A stretch of 64,000 nt of DNA from Xanthobacteraceae bacterium (GTDB lineage Bacteria > Pseudomonadota > Alphaproteobacteria > Rhizobiales > Xanthobacteraceae): the NCBI GenBank assembly GCA_019746355.1, contig JAIESC010000007.1, forward strand, positions 1 through 64,000, in the 5' to 3' direction. The position numbers were made by a program, and so were the translations under genes. How positions within the stretch are numbered: the stretch's first letter is position 1; every line of letters starts with the position of its first letter. This document shows positions 53,325-63,088 of the stretch, in pieces. The notes under the pieces were generated by a model that had not been told where the DNA came from, did no database searches, and saw nothing but the letters and a program-made list of their open reading frames with translations.

Positions 53325-54509
53325 GTGTCGATTCAAACGAGCTTGAATTTTACCCGACCGTTGTCACGGTACACCTTGCCGTTTGTCACAGTCGCGGCGG
53401 CAGGTGTGGGAAGCTTCATTATTCCTTCCGTCAGCCTCGGGACTCACAATCTCTTCCTGTTCTTTGCTGCAATCGTCATCACCGCTTGGTATGCCGGTGC
53501 CGGTCCCGGCTGGCTCTCGGTCGCCTTGTCGGCATTTGCCGCCAATTCGTTTTTTGAGTCGCCTGTTCATGGCTTTGAATTCGGAGCCGAAGGCCTGTCA
53601 TGGTTCGCATCGTTCGCCTTGTGCGGAGCGGTGACGATAGCGACCAGCTTGCGGCGGCGGCGGATGGAGGACGCGTTACGCCGCACGCGCGATGAGCTGG
53701 AAGATCGAGTGCGAGGGCGCACGCGCGAGCTCACGCAGCTGCACGAAAGGCTGATGACGGAAATGACTCAGCGCGTCGGCGCGGAAACCGCCTTACGCCA
53801 GACTCAGAATGAGCTCGCACGCGCCAGCCGCCTGATGACGGTTGCAGAGCTTACGGCCTCAATTGCACACCAGATCAACCAGCCGCTGGCCGTGGTGGTT
53901 GCCAACGGTGAAGCCGCCCAGAACTGGTTACGCCGCTCTCCGCCTGTGCTTCCCGCGGCTGCCGTATCGATTGAGGCTGCGGTAAAGGAAGCCGTGCACG
54001 CCGCGGAAATCATCGCGCGGATACGCGGCCTGATCACGAAATCAGTACCGCGGCAAACGAGCATTGCCGTGAACGAACTCGTTGGCGAAGTCCTGACGTT
54101 TGCGGGTCCCGACCTCGCCAAGCGCCAGATTGTCACCGAATGCCGCTTGGCCGCTGCGCTTCCGCCCCTCGTCGGCGACCGGGTCCAACTCCAACAGGTG
54201 CTCCTGAACGTGGTCCATAACGCGTCTGACGCCATGGCGGAGATCACAGACCGCAAGCGCGAGCTCATAATAGAGACCGACATCCAAGGCGACGACACGA
54301 TTTCGATTATGATCTCAGATTCCGGATATGGGATTTCCACAGTGGATCCGAGCAGGATTTTTCAGCCCTTCTACTCGACGAAAGAAGGCGGCATGGGGAT
54401 CGGTCTGTCTGTCTGCCGAACGATCGTCGAGCAGCACGGAGGCTCGATTCGCGCAATGCCACGGCAGCCTCATGGTGCGATCTTGAAGATTGATCTGCCC
54501 GCGGTGTGA
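53325..54509 (+). CDS. Sensor histidine kinase with DUF4118 membrane domain
   Basis: 394 residues from GTG 53325 (GGGGGG upstream; ATG 53253 is an alternative). Residues ~15-115 carry four short hydrophobic segments like the KdpD/DUF4118 sensor region. A coiled coil follows (RRRRMEDALRRTRDELEDRVRGRTREL). The phospho-acceptor His is in ASIAHQINQPLAVVVAN, the ATPase N-box is LLNVVHNASDAM, and the G boxes are DSGYGI and GGMGIGLSVCRTIVEQHGG. It belongs to the NodV/TodS-type orphan kinases. The response regulator starts about 20 bp downstream, so they form a pair. Confidence 0.9.
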   Translation: MSIQTSLNFTRPLSRYTLPFVTVAAAGVGSFIIPSVSLGTHNLFLFFAAIVITAWYAGAGPGWLSVALSAFAANSFFESPVHGFEFGAEGLSWFASFALCGAVTIATSLRRRRMEDALRRTRDELEDRVRGRTRELTQLHERLMTEMTQRVGAETALRQTQNELARASRLMTVAELTASIAHQINQPLAVVVANGEAAQNWLRRSPPVLPAAAVSIEAAVKEAVHAAEIIARIRGLITKSVPRQTSIAVNELVGEVLTFAGPDLAKRQIVTECRLAAALPPLVGDRVQLQQVLLNVVHNASDAMAEITDRKRELIIETDIQGDDTISIMISDSGYGISTVDPSRIFQPFYSTKEGGMGIGLSVCRTIVEQHGGSIRAMPRQPHGAILKIDLPAV

Positions 54510-54531
54510 CGCCGTGATCGGGGCTGGCTGC

Positions 54532-55167
54532 ATGGTGTTCATTGTGGACGACGATGCGCAGGTACGCGCTGCATTGGTGAATTTGTGCAGGTCGGTGGAC
54601 TTGCCGGTGCAAGCCTTCGCCTCAGCGCACGAGTTTCTAAATTCGAGCCGGCCGGACGTGCCGTCTTGCCTCATCCTGGACGTTCGATTTCCCGGCGCGG
54701 AGCCGAGTGGCCTGGAATTTCAGCGGACGCTCGGGGCGGCGGGCACGGCGCTCCCGATCATCTTCATTACGGGGCACGGCGACGTCCCGATGTCGGTGCA
54801 GGCCATGAAGGCAGGCGCCGTCGAATTCCTGGTCAAGCCGGTGCGCGAACAGGAACTGCTTGACGCCGTGCAAAAGGCGCTCGAGCGGGACCGGAAGCGG
54901 CGTCGCGACCAGGAGGTTCAGGCTTTGATAAGAGGCCGATACGATTCGTTGAGCGCGCGTGAGCGCGAAATTATGCGTCTTGTGACCCGCGGCCTTCTCA
55001 ACAAGCAGATTGCGGCTCAGCTCGGCCTGAGCGAGGTGACCGTAAAGGCGCATCGCGGTCACATCATGGAGAAGATGCATGCAAGCTCGCTCGCTCAATT
55101 GGTGCGCATGAGTGACCAGCTTGCACTGAGCCCTCCCGGTGCAGGCCACGGGGCAATCGAAGAGTGA
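54532..55167 (+). CDS. FixJ-family response regulator (REC plus LuxR-type HTH)
   Basis: 211 residues from ATG 54532 (GTG 54514 is an alternative). The receiver domain has the acidic pair in VFIVDDDAQVR, phospho-acceptor Asp in CLILDVRFPG, Thr in IIFITGHGDVPM and Lys in FLVKPV. The C-terminal LuxR-type DNA-binding domain reads LSAREREIMRLVTRGLLNKQIAAQLGLSEVTVKAHRG. It should be phosphorylated by the kinase encoded just upstream and activate transcription. The targets are not evident; the two flanking surface loci are candidates. Confidence 0.92.
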   Translation: MVFIVDDDAQVRAALVNLCRSVDLPVQAFASAHEFLNSSRPDVPSCLILDVRFPGAEPSGLEFQRTLGAAGTALPIIFITGHGDVPMSVQAMKAGAVEFLVKPVREQELLDAVQKALERDRKRRRDQEVQALIRGRYDSLSAREREIMRLVTRGLLNKQIAAQLGLSEVTVKAHRGHIMEKMHASSLAQLVRMSDQLALSPPGAGHGAIEE

Positions 55168-55182
55168 ACGATCGCGCCGCGG

Positions 55183-56670
55183 TCAGCAGCGGCCGTACGC
55201 ATCGTCCATGCGGACGATGTCGTCCTCGCCGGTGTAGGATCCGACCTGGACCTCGATGAGCTCGAGCGGGATTTTGCCCGGATTGGCAAGCCGGTGGACG
55301 GCGCCCACGGGGAGATAGACCGCCTCGTTCTCGCACACGATCGCGACCTTTTCGTCCACCTGCACCTCGGCCGTTCCATGCACCACAACCCAGTGCTCCG
55401 CGCGGTGAAAATGCTTTTGCAACGAGAGGCGGCCGCCGGGCTTCACATAGATCCGCTTGACCTGGAAGCGCGAGCCGAGATCGATGCGCTGATACCATCC
55501 CCAGGGCCGGTCGATGCGCATGTGCGCGTCGGCTTCCGAGCAGCCCTTTTTCCGCATCGATGCGAGGAGGTCTTTGACTTCGGCCGAGCGTGAGCGCGTT
55601 GTGACGAGCACGGCATCGGGCTCGGTAACCACCACAACATCGTTCATGCCGACAACCGCCGTCAGCATGTGCTCCGACCGAACCAGGCTGTTGCGGGTCG
55701 CCGCAATCTCTACGTTGCCGCGCAGCACGTTGCCGTTTTCGTCGCGTGGTGAAGCGTCCCACAACGTGTCCCAGCTTCCGATATCGGACCACGGATAGCG
55801 CACCGGCAACACGGCCGCGCGCTTCGTCCTCTCCATCACGGCGTAGTCGATCGATATCGCCGGCGCGGTCTTGAAAGCTTTGGCGTCGAGGCGGACGAAA
55901 TCGAGATCATGCTGGGCGCGCTCGACAGCCGCTCTGGCGCCGGCCAGGATCTGCGGCGCAAAGCGTTCGAGTTCCTCGAGCATCACGTCGGCGCGAAACA
56001 CGAAATTGCCGGAATTCCAAAGGTATCCGGATTCAATGTAGTCCTGAGCGAGCTTGGTATTCGGCTTCTCGATGAATCGGTCGATTGCGAAGGCGTGCGT
56101 TCGATCGATCGCCTGGCCCGGCCGGATGTAGCCGAAGCCGGCCGCCGGCTCGGTCGGAATCACGCCGAGCGCCATAATGTAACCCTTGCGAGCGACGGCG
56201 GCGGCAGCCTCGACGCATGCACAAAAAGAGGCTTCGTCGCCGATCACATGATCCGCCGCGAGGGTCAGCACGATGGCACCCGGGTCTCTGCCGGCAACGT
56301 GCACGGCGGCTGCGGCGATGGCCGCTGCGGAATCGCGCCGCTCCGGCTCGAGCACGATATCGGCCGCAAGCGAAAGGTCCGTGAGTTGCTCGGCCACGAC
56401 AAAGCGATGCTCGTGGCTTGCGAGGACAAGCGGTCGGCTGAACAAGGCAGGCCCTGTCACCCTGCGCACCGCGGCTTGAAACGTCGAGCAGTCACCGATC
56501 AGCGACATGAACTGCTTCGGCCTGCTGGCGCGAGAAGTCGGCCACAGCCGCGCCCCCGCCCCGCCACACAGCACGACCGGGACAACCTCGCCGTCTCGGC
56601 GTTCGATGACCGGCGATTGCTCGAGAGGCGAGGCAATGGGGATGGCACTGGCCGGTTGGACGTAATTCAT
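55183..56670 (-). CDS. manC: Mannose-1-phosphate guanylyltransferase / mannose-6-phosphate isomerase
   Basis: 495 residues from ATG 56670, with GAGAGG upstream. The N-terminal nucleotidyltransferase domain has VVLCGGAGARLWPTSRASRPKQF and later FIEKPN and WNSGNFVF. The C-terminal cupin isomerase domain has RPWGWYQRID, GGRLSLQKHFHRAEHWVVVHGTA and a PVGAVHRLANPG end. It makes GDP-mannose for surface polysaccharide. It lies 35 bp after glmS on the same strand. Confidence 0.94.
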   Translation of the reverse strand: MNYVQPASAIPIASPLEQSPVIERRDGEVVPVVLCGGAGARLWPTSRASRPKQFMSLIGDCSTFQAAVRRVTGPALFSRPLVLASHEHRFVVAEQLTDLSLAADIVLEPERRDSAAAIAAAAVHVAGRDPGAIVLTLAADHVIGDEASFCACVEAAAAVARKGYIMALGVIPTEPAAGFGYIRPGQAIDRTHAFAIDRFIEKPNTKLAQDYIESGYLWNSGNFVFRADVMLEELERFAPQILAGARAAVERAQHDLDFVRLDAKAFKTAPAISIDYAVMERTKRAAVLPVRYPWSDIGSWDTLWDASPRDENGNVLRGNVEIAATRNSLVRSEHMLTAVVGMNDVVVVTEPDAVLVTTRSRSAEVKDLLASMRKKGCSEADAHMRIDRPWGWYQRIDLGSRFQVKRIYVKPGGRLSLQKHFHRAEHWVVVHGTAEVQVDEKVAIVCENEAVYLPVGAVHRLANPGKIPLELIEVQVGSYTGEDDIVRMDDAYGRC

Positions 56671-56705
56671 GTCAACCTCTCGGACTGCTTCGCGCTCAAC
56701 TTTTC

Positions 56706-58532
56706 TCACTCGACGGTGACGGACTTCGCGAGATTGCGAGGCTGATCGACATCCTTGCCCATCAGCGCAGCGGCGCTGTAAGCCAGTATCTGCACCGGCA
56801 CGGCATAGACGATCGGGGACACGACTGGATGCATGTCGGTCATGATCAAAGTCGCGAGCGTGTCCAGTCCGATCGCCTTGGCCCCACCGGCGTCGGTGAT
56901 GAGAACAATCTTGCCGCCGCGCGCGGCGACCTCCTGCATGTTCGCGGCCGTCTTTTCGAAGCAGGGGTCTTGCGGTGCGATGACGATCACCGGCCGCGTG
57001 TTGTCGACCAGCGCGATCGGCCCGTGCTTCAGCTCGCCCGCCGCGTATCCTTCGGCGTGAATATAAGAGAGCTCCTTGAGCTTCAGGGCGCCTTCCATCG
57101 CGAGGGGATAGGAGGTGCCGCGACCGACATAGATGACGCTCGGGACATTGGCGATCTCCCGGGCAATCCGCTCGATCTGAAATGCGTTTTTTAGCGTGGC
57201 CGCAACCAGCCGCGGGACTTCAATCAGCTCCCTGACGATCGCCTTCTCGTCGCTCTCGCCAAGGACTCCGCGAGCTCGCGCCGCCTGCAAGGCGAGACAG
57301 AGCAGCACGACGAGCTGACACGTGAAGGCCTTTGTCGAGGCGACGGCAATTTCCGGCCCGGCGAAAGTTGGGCAGACGATGGTGCTCTCTCGCGCAATGG
57401 ACGAAGTCGGCACGTTCACGACCGCGAGAACCGGCACGCCGAAGCTCTTTGCGTATCGTAGGGATGCCAGCGTATCCGCGGTCTCGCCGGATTGCGAAAC
57501 GACCGTCATCAGCGCACTCGGATCAAGCGGTGCGTCGCGATAGCGGAACTCGGACGCGAATTCGACTTGGACGGTCAGGTGCGCGAGGCGTTCGAACCAG
57601 TATTTGGCGACCAGCCCGGCGAAATAGGCGGTGCCGCAGGCCGCAATCGAGACGCGTGTGAGCGACCGCCAGTCAACGGCCGTATCGTGGAAGTTCGCGA
57701 TCCGGCCGCTGGCGAGATCCACGTAATGCTCGAGCGTACGCTGGATCGCCTCCGGCTGCTCGTGGATTTCCTTCTCCATGAAATGCCGATAATTGCCGCG
57801 ATCATTGCGCACGCCGCTTGTCGGGATCCAGATGACCGGGCGCTTCGCAATGCGGCCTCCGGCGTCGCGAATCTCGACTTCGCCTCGAGAGACGATTGTC
57901 CAGTCGCCGTCTTCGAGATAGATGATCCGGTTGGTCAGCGGAGCAAGCGCCAACGCATCCGAGCCGAGATAATTCTCGCCTTCGCCCAGGCCGATCGCGA
58001 GTGGAGGTCCGTGCCGTGCGCCGATCAGGAGATCATTCTCGCCGGCGAACAGGAAGGCGAGTGCGTAGGCTCCGTGGAGGCGCGGAAGAATGGCCGCCAC
58101 GGCATCGGCCGGAGATTTTCCACGGTTCATTTCCTCCGTCACGAGCCGCGCCACGACCTCGGTATCGGTCTCGGTCTCGAAGCATACTCCGTTGGCCTGA
58201 AGCTCGCTCTTCAGAGTGCGAAAATTCTCGATGATGCCGTTGTGGACGACGGCGAGCTTTTCCGTCGCATGCGGATGCGCATTGATTTCGGTCGGACTGC
58301 CGTGCGTCGCCCACCGCGTATGTCCGATGCCGATTGCTCCCGACAGCGGCGCCTGCGACAGGCAGAGCTCGAGATTGCGCAGCTTGCCGGCGGCACGCCG
58401 GCGCTGGATGCAGCCGTTTTCAAGCGTCGCCACGCCGGCGGAATCATAGCCTCGGTATTCGAGCCGGCGCAGCGCCTCGATGATCTGGTCCGCCACCGCT
58501 GCCTTTCCGAGCATCCCGACGATACCGCACAT
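56706..58532 (-). CDS. glmS: Glutamine-fructose-6-phosphate aminotransferase (isomerising)
   Basis: 608 residues, full family length. The glutaminase domain starts at the catalytic Cys2 in MCGIVGM, with GIGHTRWATHGSP and the glutamine-binding VVHNGIIENF. Two SIS sugar-isomerase domains follow (SQSGETADTLASLR, AEGYAAGELKHGPIALVD), ending LAKSVTVE. It makes glucosamine-6-phosphate. It is probably a second, cluster-associated copy, cotranscribed with manC to feed polysaccharide synthesis; the housekeeping copy would be elsewhere. Confidence 0.95.
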   Translation of the reverse strand: MCGIVGMLGKAAVADQIIEALRRLEYRGYDSAGVATLENGCIQRRRAAGKLRNLELCLSQAPLSGAIGIGHTRWATHGSPTEINAHPHATEKLAVVHNGIIENFRTLKSELQANGVCFETETDTEVVARLVTEEMNRGKSPADAVAAILPRLHGAYALAFLFAGENDLLIGARHGPPLAIGLGEGENYLGSDALALAPLTNRIIYLEDGDWTIVSRGEVEIRDAGGRIAKRPVIWIPTSGVRNDRGNYRHFMEKEIHEQPEAIQRTLEHYVDLASGRIANFHDTAVDWRSLTRVSIAACGTAYFAGLVAKYWFERLAHLTVQVEFASEFRYRDAPLDPSALMTVVSQSGETADTLASLRYAKSFGVPVLAVVNVPTSSIARESTIVCPTFAGPEIAVASTKAFTCQLVVLLCLALQAARARGVLGESDEKAIVRELIEVPRLVAATLKNAFQIERIAREIANVPSVIYVGRGTSYPLAMEGALKLKELSYIHAEGYAAGELKHGPIALVDNTRPVIVIAPQDPCFEKTAANMQEVAARGGKIVLITDAGGAKAIGLDTLATLIMTDMHPVVSPIVYAVPVQILAYSAAALMGKDVDQPRNLAKSVTVE

Positions 58533-58862
58533 GTATTCCGCCCTTGCACGCCTTCATCGTGGTCAGTACATGCGCTCACGAACAGCAGATCTCGTGGCGT
58601 TCGTAGCAAGCGCCTGTGGAGTCGTGCCTTGCCTCATTGGTCTGGGGATTGAGCGCCCCAGTGCGCTGGGCCGGTGCCATGCGGAGATCACGATGCCAGC
58701 CGGAGTTGAATTTGCGAACGACAGTGCCGGTGCGAAGCTAACACGGTGTCGGCAAGCGTCGTATTCCTCTGTCGGGGCCGTCCGTTTTCGCTGGCGCGTC
58801 TACTCACATCGAAGTAGCCCCAAATCAAAATGGCAGGCGGCCTGCGGTCTTCGCTTTGATAG
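58533..58862. other. Divergent intergenic region glmS / deacetylase
   Basis: About 330 bases between genes facing away from each other, so both promoters must be here. I see no operator with confidence. Confidence 0.5.
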
Positions 58863-59945
58863 ATGAAGCGCATGTCCTCACGCGCTTCGTTTCGGAAAGC
58901 AGCGATCCGATTGACCTTGGACGCCCTGTATTTCACCGGCGCGTTTCGCATGCTGCGCGGGCGCTGCGGCGGAGTTGGTGTCATTCTGACGCTGCATCAC
59001 GTGCGACCGGCGCGCCGGGATGCATTCCAGCCCAACCGGTCGCTGGAGATCACGCCGGAGTTTCTCGAGGCGGTGATAGTCGAGTTTCGGCGTCAGGACT
59101 TGGAGTTCATCAGCCTCGATGAAATGCATCGTCGCCTGTGCGAGGGATGCTTCCCCAACCGCTTCGTCTGCATCACGTTCGATGACGGCTATCGCGACAA
59201 TCTCGAATACGCCTATCCAATCCTGCGGTATCACCGGATACCGTTCGCGATATTCGTCGCGTCCGATTTCGCCGATTGGTGCGGCCATCTGTGGTGGAGC
59301 ACGCTGGAAAGCGTTGTGTCCGAAAATGACCGAATGACCATCACGATTGAAGGAGCGCCGCGGACTTTTGTCTGTCGGGGCGTCGCGGAAAAAGACGCGA
59401 CGATGCGCGCCATCCACCAAATCATGTCCAGGCTCCCGCACGAGGCGGAGGTGCAGGCGCTCGCCGAACTCGCTGCAATGAAGGGCATCGATACGGCAGC
59501 GAATTGTTCGGCGGCATGCATGAGTTGGAAGGAGCTCTCCGGACTCGCCGCTGATCCGCTTGTCACGATCGGCGCACATACCGTGAGCCACCCCCATTTG
59601 CGGAAACTGGCGCCTGAGGCGGCCCGGCGCGAAATGGAAGCCGGCGCCGCCCGCGTAGAAAGCATGCTGGGTGTCCAGCCGCGGCATCTTGCCTATCCAT
59701 TCGGGGATGCGTCGGCGGTGGGACCTCGGGAGTTCGCCTGTGCGGCCGAGCTCGGCTTCAAGACGGCCCTGACGACGCGGCCCGGTGTGCTGTCGGCCGG
59801 CGACCGTAACCACTTGACCTCGCTCCCGCGCATCTCGGTCAACGGCGACTATCAACGACTGCGCCATCTTCGGGTGCTTGAAGCCGGCGCAGCCACGCTC
59901 GCCTGGAACGGCATTCGGCGGCTGAAGGGAGCTTCCGCCCGATAG
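58863..59945 (+). CDS. Polysaccharide deacetylase (NodB homology domain)
   Basis: 360 residues. The NodB core has CITFDDGYRDN (catalytic and metal-binding Asp pair), HTVSHPHL (metal His pair), and RHLAYPFGDAS. There is no clear signal peptide, suggesting cytoplasmic action on lipid- or nucleotide-linked sugars, though the hydrophobic N-terminal stretch (LTLDALYFTGAFRML) could associate with membrane. Substrate is likely an N-acetylated hexosamine polymer, fitting the glmS neighbour. ATG 58872 is an alternative start. Confidence 0.9.
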   Translation: MKRMSSRASFRKAAIRLTLDALYFTGAFRMLRGRCGGVGVILTLHHVRPARRDAFQPNRSLEITPEFLEAVIVEFRRQDLEFISLDEMHRRLCEGCFPNRFVCITFDDGYRDNLEYAYPILRYHRIPFAIFVASDFADWCGHLWWSTLESVVSENDRMTITIEGAPRTFVCRGVAEKDATMRAIHQIMSRLPHEAEVQALAELAAMKGIDTAANCSAACMSWKELSGLAADPLVTIGAHTVSHPHLRKLAPEAARREMEAGAARVESMLGVQPRHLAYPFGDASAVGPREFACAAELGFKTALTTRPGVLSAGDRNHLTSLPRISVNGDYQRLRHLRVLEAGAATLAWNGIRRLKGASAR

Positions 59946-60014
59946 GTGCGCGTGCGGTGTGCAACCAAGGCTATTCCGCCCTCGAGGGCTCTTGCGACCT
60001 GGCTCAAGAGCCGG

Positions 60015-62720
60015 TTATCGCGACGCGGCGCTTGCGTTCAGGGCCTGGAGCCGTGCTCCGAGCTCGTGCGCGAGCACATCCACATGCGTCGTGATGCAGC
60101 CCCAATGCCCACCCGGCACTTTGACGACCTCAACGTTGGGCCCGAGGTGGCGCAGATCGCTTCCGTCATTGTCGGCGGCGAAGTAGACGACCGGAAGCTT
60201 GGTCTTCGATGGCATATGTTTTCGGAACAGCCGATTGTAAATCCGGGCCATCTCCCGCTCGCGGTGCCGCAATGCTTCTGGAAGCGCTGCGCGATCGAGT
60301 CCGTCGACCTTGATGGCCCGTCGGCCGCGGCCGACCAGCTTGGCCACGACAGGGCGCAACAGACTGGGGTTGCGTCGATACAACTGTAGATTGTCTGTTT
60401 GGCGCCATATCAGGTCGACGGCCGCAGCGAGCTTCGGGGTCCGTTGCTCCCAGGTTGGGCTGATCGCCTCCAGGCCTTTTGTCAGGACTTGGAAGAATCG
60501 CCGCGCCGCGGGCCGGAAGTTGAGCGTCGGAGCATCGATCAGGAACACGGCATCCACCCGGCGTCCTGTCTCGACAAGCATTTTCGCGAGGTTGAGCGCC
60601 ACCATGCCTCCGTTGCAATAGCCTGCGAGTCGAAATGGACCCGCGGGCTGTGTCTCGAGAAAGAGGCGCAGGCGATCGAAAGCCATGGCCTCGATCGATC
60701 CCGGAATAGGCTCGGGCCCGATGCCATGCGGTGCAACCGAGATAAATGGTTGGTCCGGACCGAGAAGCCGCGCGATACGCCGCGTGTAGTAGCCCCCGTC
60801 GTAATCGCCATGGAAGAAGAACAGGGGCGGGCGAGCATTTCCACGTTGGATATGAACGAGTGGGCGTGCCTGCGTGTGATCTCCGCTTCTCAGACCGGCC
60901 GCAAATTGCGCGATCGTCGAACGGTCGACAAACGTCGAACTGGGAACGCTGCGTCCGACAATTTTCTCGACTTCCAGGAGCATCTGCATCGCCATCAGCG
61001 AGTCGCCGCCTTTCTCGAAAAAGTCGTCGTCGATGCCGATCGATTCCGATTTCAGCATTTCGCGCCAAAGCTGCAACAGAGCACTCTCCAGTCCATTTTC
61101 GGCGGCTCGTCCGGGAACGGCGGCAACGCCGGACGACTTTTCTTTGGCCGCCAGTTGCTGATGCAACTGGCTGCGCTGGACCTTGCCGGTGGGACCTTTC
61201 GGAATGGCGTCAACGACCACGAGCCGTCGCGGGATCTTGAAAGCAGCGAGGCGCTGCCGCAGGAACGCCTGGAACTCGTCGGGCGTGGTTTGTGCGCCCT
61301 GCACCAGGACGACCGCCGCCGCGACCTCCTGCCCCAAGGTGGGATGTGGAAACCCGAACGTCGCCGCCTCGCTGACGTCGGGATGTGCGAGCAGGGCCTG
61401 ATCGACTTCGAGCGGCGCAAACTTTTCGCCGCCACGGTTGATCTGCTCCTTCAGCCGTCCCGTGATAACAAGATAGCCTTCGGCATCGAAACGCCCCTGA
61501 TCGCCCGTGCGGAACCACCCGTCGGTAAAGGCGCCGGCATTTGCCTGGGGGTTGGCCTCGTAGCCGCTCATGATGCTTGGGCCTCGAACCACCACCTCGC
61601 CGGTCTCGCCTTGCTCGAGCAGGCGGCCCGCCTCGTCCATGACGGCGACATCAGGACCCGCAGCAATGCCGACAGTGCCCCGCTTTTGCCGCCTGGGCCC
61701 AAGCGGATTGCACGTCATCTGGTGTGCCGCCTCGGTCATGCTGTAGGCCTCGAGAACGGGCGCGCCGAAAGTGTTCGTGAGCTGATCAAAAAGCTGCGCC
61801 GGAAGCGGTGCCGACGAGGAGCGCACGAAGCGCAGTGGACGACGTTTGATCGCGTCGCCATGATCTGTGGCTTCGCCGACCACCATTCGATGCATCGTCG
61901 GTACGGCCGTGTACCAGGTCGGCCGCGTGGCCTCCATCCAGCGGATGAACCTGCCGGGCTGAAGACTGGGCGGGCAGACCGTCGATCCGCCGGCTCCCAA
62001 AGGCGCCAGAAGCCCGCCCATCAAGCCGTGGATATGAAACAGCGGCATCAGGTTGAGACACCGATCGGACGCGGAAAGCTCCAGTGTCCTCGCCATGTTG
62101 GCCGCCGATGCGACGAGGTTCCTGTGTCGCAGCGGCACGAGCTTCGGTTTCGATGTGGTTCCGGACGTATAGAGATAGAGCGCCACTGTGTCGGCGTCCA
62201 AGGGGCCGTCCGTTGCGCGTGCGTCCGCGCGTGACAGATCCAGGGTGAAGCGCCCGGGCGCCCCGATCTCCTTCTCGCATTGGAGGATGGGAATCCCGAG
62301 CCGCGCGGCCACTTCTTCTGCGGCAGGGGTTACGCCCTCCCGCGTGATCAAAGCCTTGGTGCCGAGGTCGCGCAGGTAGAACTCATATTCGTCCGCCGTG
62401 TACGCCGTGTTGAGCGGCGCACAGCCGGTACAACTTGCAATGCTGACAAATGCCGCAGCGAGCGTTGGTCCGTCCGGCAGCGCGAGCGCCACTCGATCAT
62501 CCGGCCCGATGCCGATGCTTCGGAGCGCAGCGCGTGTCACCATCAGTTGCTGCAGGAGCTGTTGCCACGTCATCGCTCGCCCGTCAGCGGCGACGATGCA
62601 GGGAGCAGCCGACCGGTCGCGTGACGCGATGCAAAGAAGCCCGCCCAGGGTCAGACCCGAGTCGGGAGCCATCGAACCATGTAGCCGGTCGCCGGCGACG
62701 TCTGCGACGTGCGATCGCAT
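60015..62720 (-). CDS. One-module adenylation-carrier-thioesterase protein (NRPS-like)
   Basis: 901 residues from ATG 62720, with AGGAG 7 bases upstream. The adenylation domain (~1-530) has LYLYTSGTTSKPKLVPLRH, YSMTEAAH, GWFRTGDQG and GPTGKVQR. The carrier domain (~545-620) has the phosphopantetheine Ser in FFEKGGDSLMAMQM. The thioesterase (~640-901) has FFHGDYDGG and GYCNGG, where Cys (codon 60615-60617) replaces the usual Ser nucleophile. There is no condensation domain. It likely activates one carboxylic acid, loads it on its own carrier and releases it by hydrolysis, ester or amide formation. Neighbouring genes suggest the product may decorate a surface polymer, which is inference. Confidence 0.9.
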   Translation of the reverse strand: MRSHVADVAGDRLHGSMAPDSGLTLGGLLCIASRDRSAAPCIVAADGRAMTWQQLLQQLMVTRAALRSIGIGPDDRVALALPDGPTLAAAFVSIASCTGCAPLNTAYTADEYEFYLRDLGTKALITREGVTPAAEEVAARLGIPILQCEKEIGAPGRFTLDLSRADARATDGPLDADTVALYLYTSGTTSKPKLVPLRHRNLVASAANMARTLELSASDRCLNLMPLFHIHGLMGGLLAPLGAGGSTVCPPSLQPGRFIRWMEATRPTWYTAVPTMHRMVVGEATDHGDAIKRRPLRFVRSSSAPLPAQLFDQLTNTFGAPVLEAYSMTEAAHQMTCNPLGPRRQKRGTVGIAAGPDVAVMDEAGRLLEQGETGEVVVRGPSIMSGYEANPQANAGAFTDGWFRTGDQGRFDAEGYLVITGRLKEQINRGGEKFAPLEVDQALLAHPDVSEAATFGFPHPTLGQEVAAAVVLVQGAQTTPDEFQAFLRQRLAAFKIPRRLVVVDAIPKGPTGKVQRSQLHQQLAAKEKSSGVAAVPGRAAENGLESALLQLWREMLKSESIGIDDDFFEKGGDSLMAMQMLLEVEKIVGRSVPSSTFVDRSTIAQFAAGLRSGDHTQARPLVHIQRGNARPPLFFFHGDYDGGYYTRRIARLLGPDQPFISVAPHGIGPEPIPGSIEAMAFDRLRLFLETQPAGPFRLAGYCNGGMVALNLAKMLVETGRRVDAVFLIDAPTLNFRPAARRFFQVLTKGLEAISPTWEQRTPKLAAAVDLIWRQTDNLQLYRRNPSLLRPVVAKLVGRGRRAIKVDGLDRAALPEALRHREREMARIYNRLFRKHMPSKTKLPVVYFAADNDGSDLRHLGPNVEVVKVPGGHWGCITTHVDVLAHELGARLQALNASAASR

Positions 62721-62723
62721 CAC

Positions 62724-63088
62724 GCACTCCTGAGTTCGTTACGGACGGAAATTGTCCCCCGTGCTGCGCGCGCAATCCTCGCCCCGTAAATTGGCCGGCT
62801 GCACGCGGGTGTCCACCAAGGATATGCAGGGCATCGAACAGGGAAAGGACGTTATAGGAGTACTCCGGAAGGAGACGGGGAGGCAGCGAGATACTTCCGG
62901 CGGTTCGAATGCTCAGGGGCTGTGACAGCGACCGCGGTGGGCGCGGGGCGGCGATGCCATCACTCTAGCGCTTTTAACCGATAGCGAGCATGCTCGCATT
63001 TCTTGCCGAGTTTGCTCCCAAGCGCTTACCGATTTAAGGCCAATGAACAAGCCAGCCGGTACAGTTTGAATGTAACACCGCCTCACGC
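62724..63088. other. Intergenic region with a 14-bp palindrome
   Basis: About 365 bases with no gene. GCGAGCATGCTCGC at 62984-62997 is a perfect palindrome, a possible operator, placed between two minus-strand genes and 264 bases before the ligase-carrier-thioesterase start. Confidence 0.45.

Noticed and set aside
60399..62234. 611-codon plus-strand frame opposite the adenylation-carrier-thioesterase gene
   Set aside because: Coding evidence (ribosome site, motifs) is all on the minus strand.
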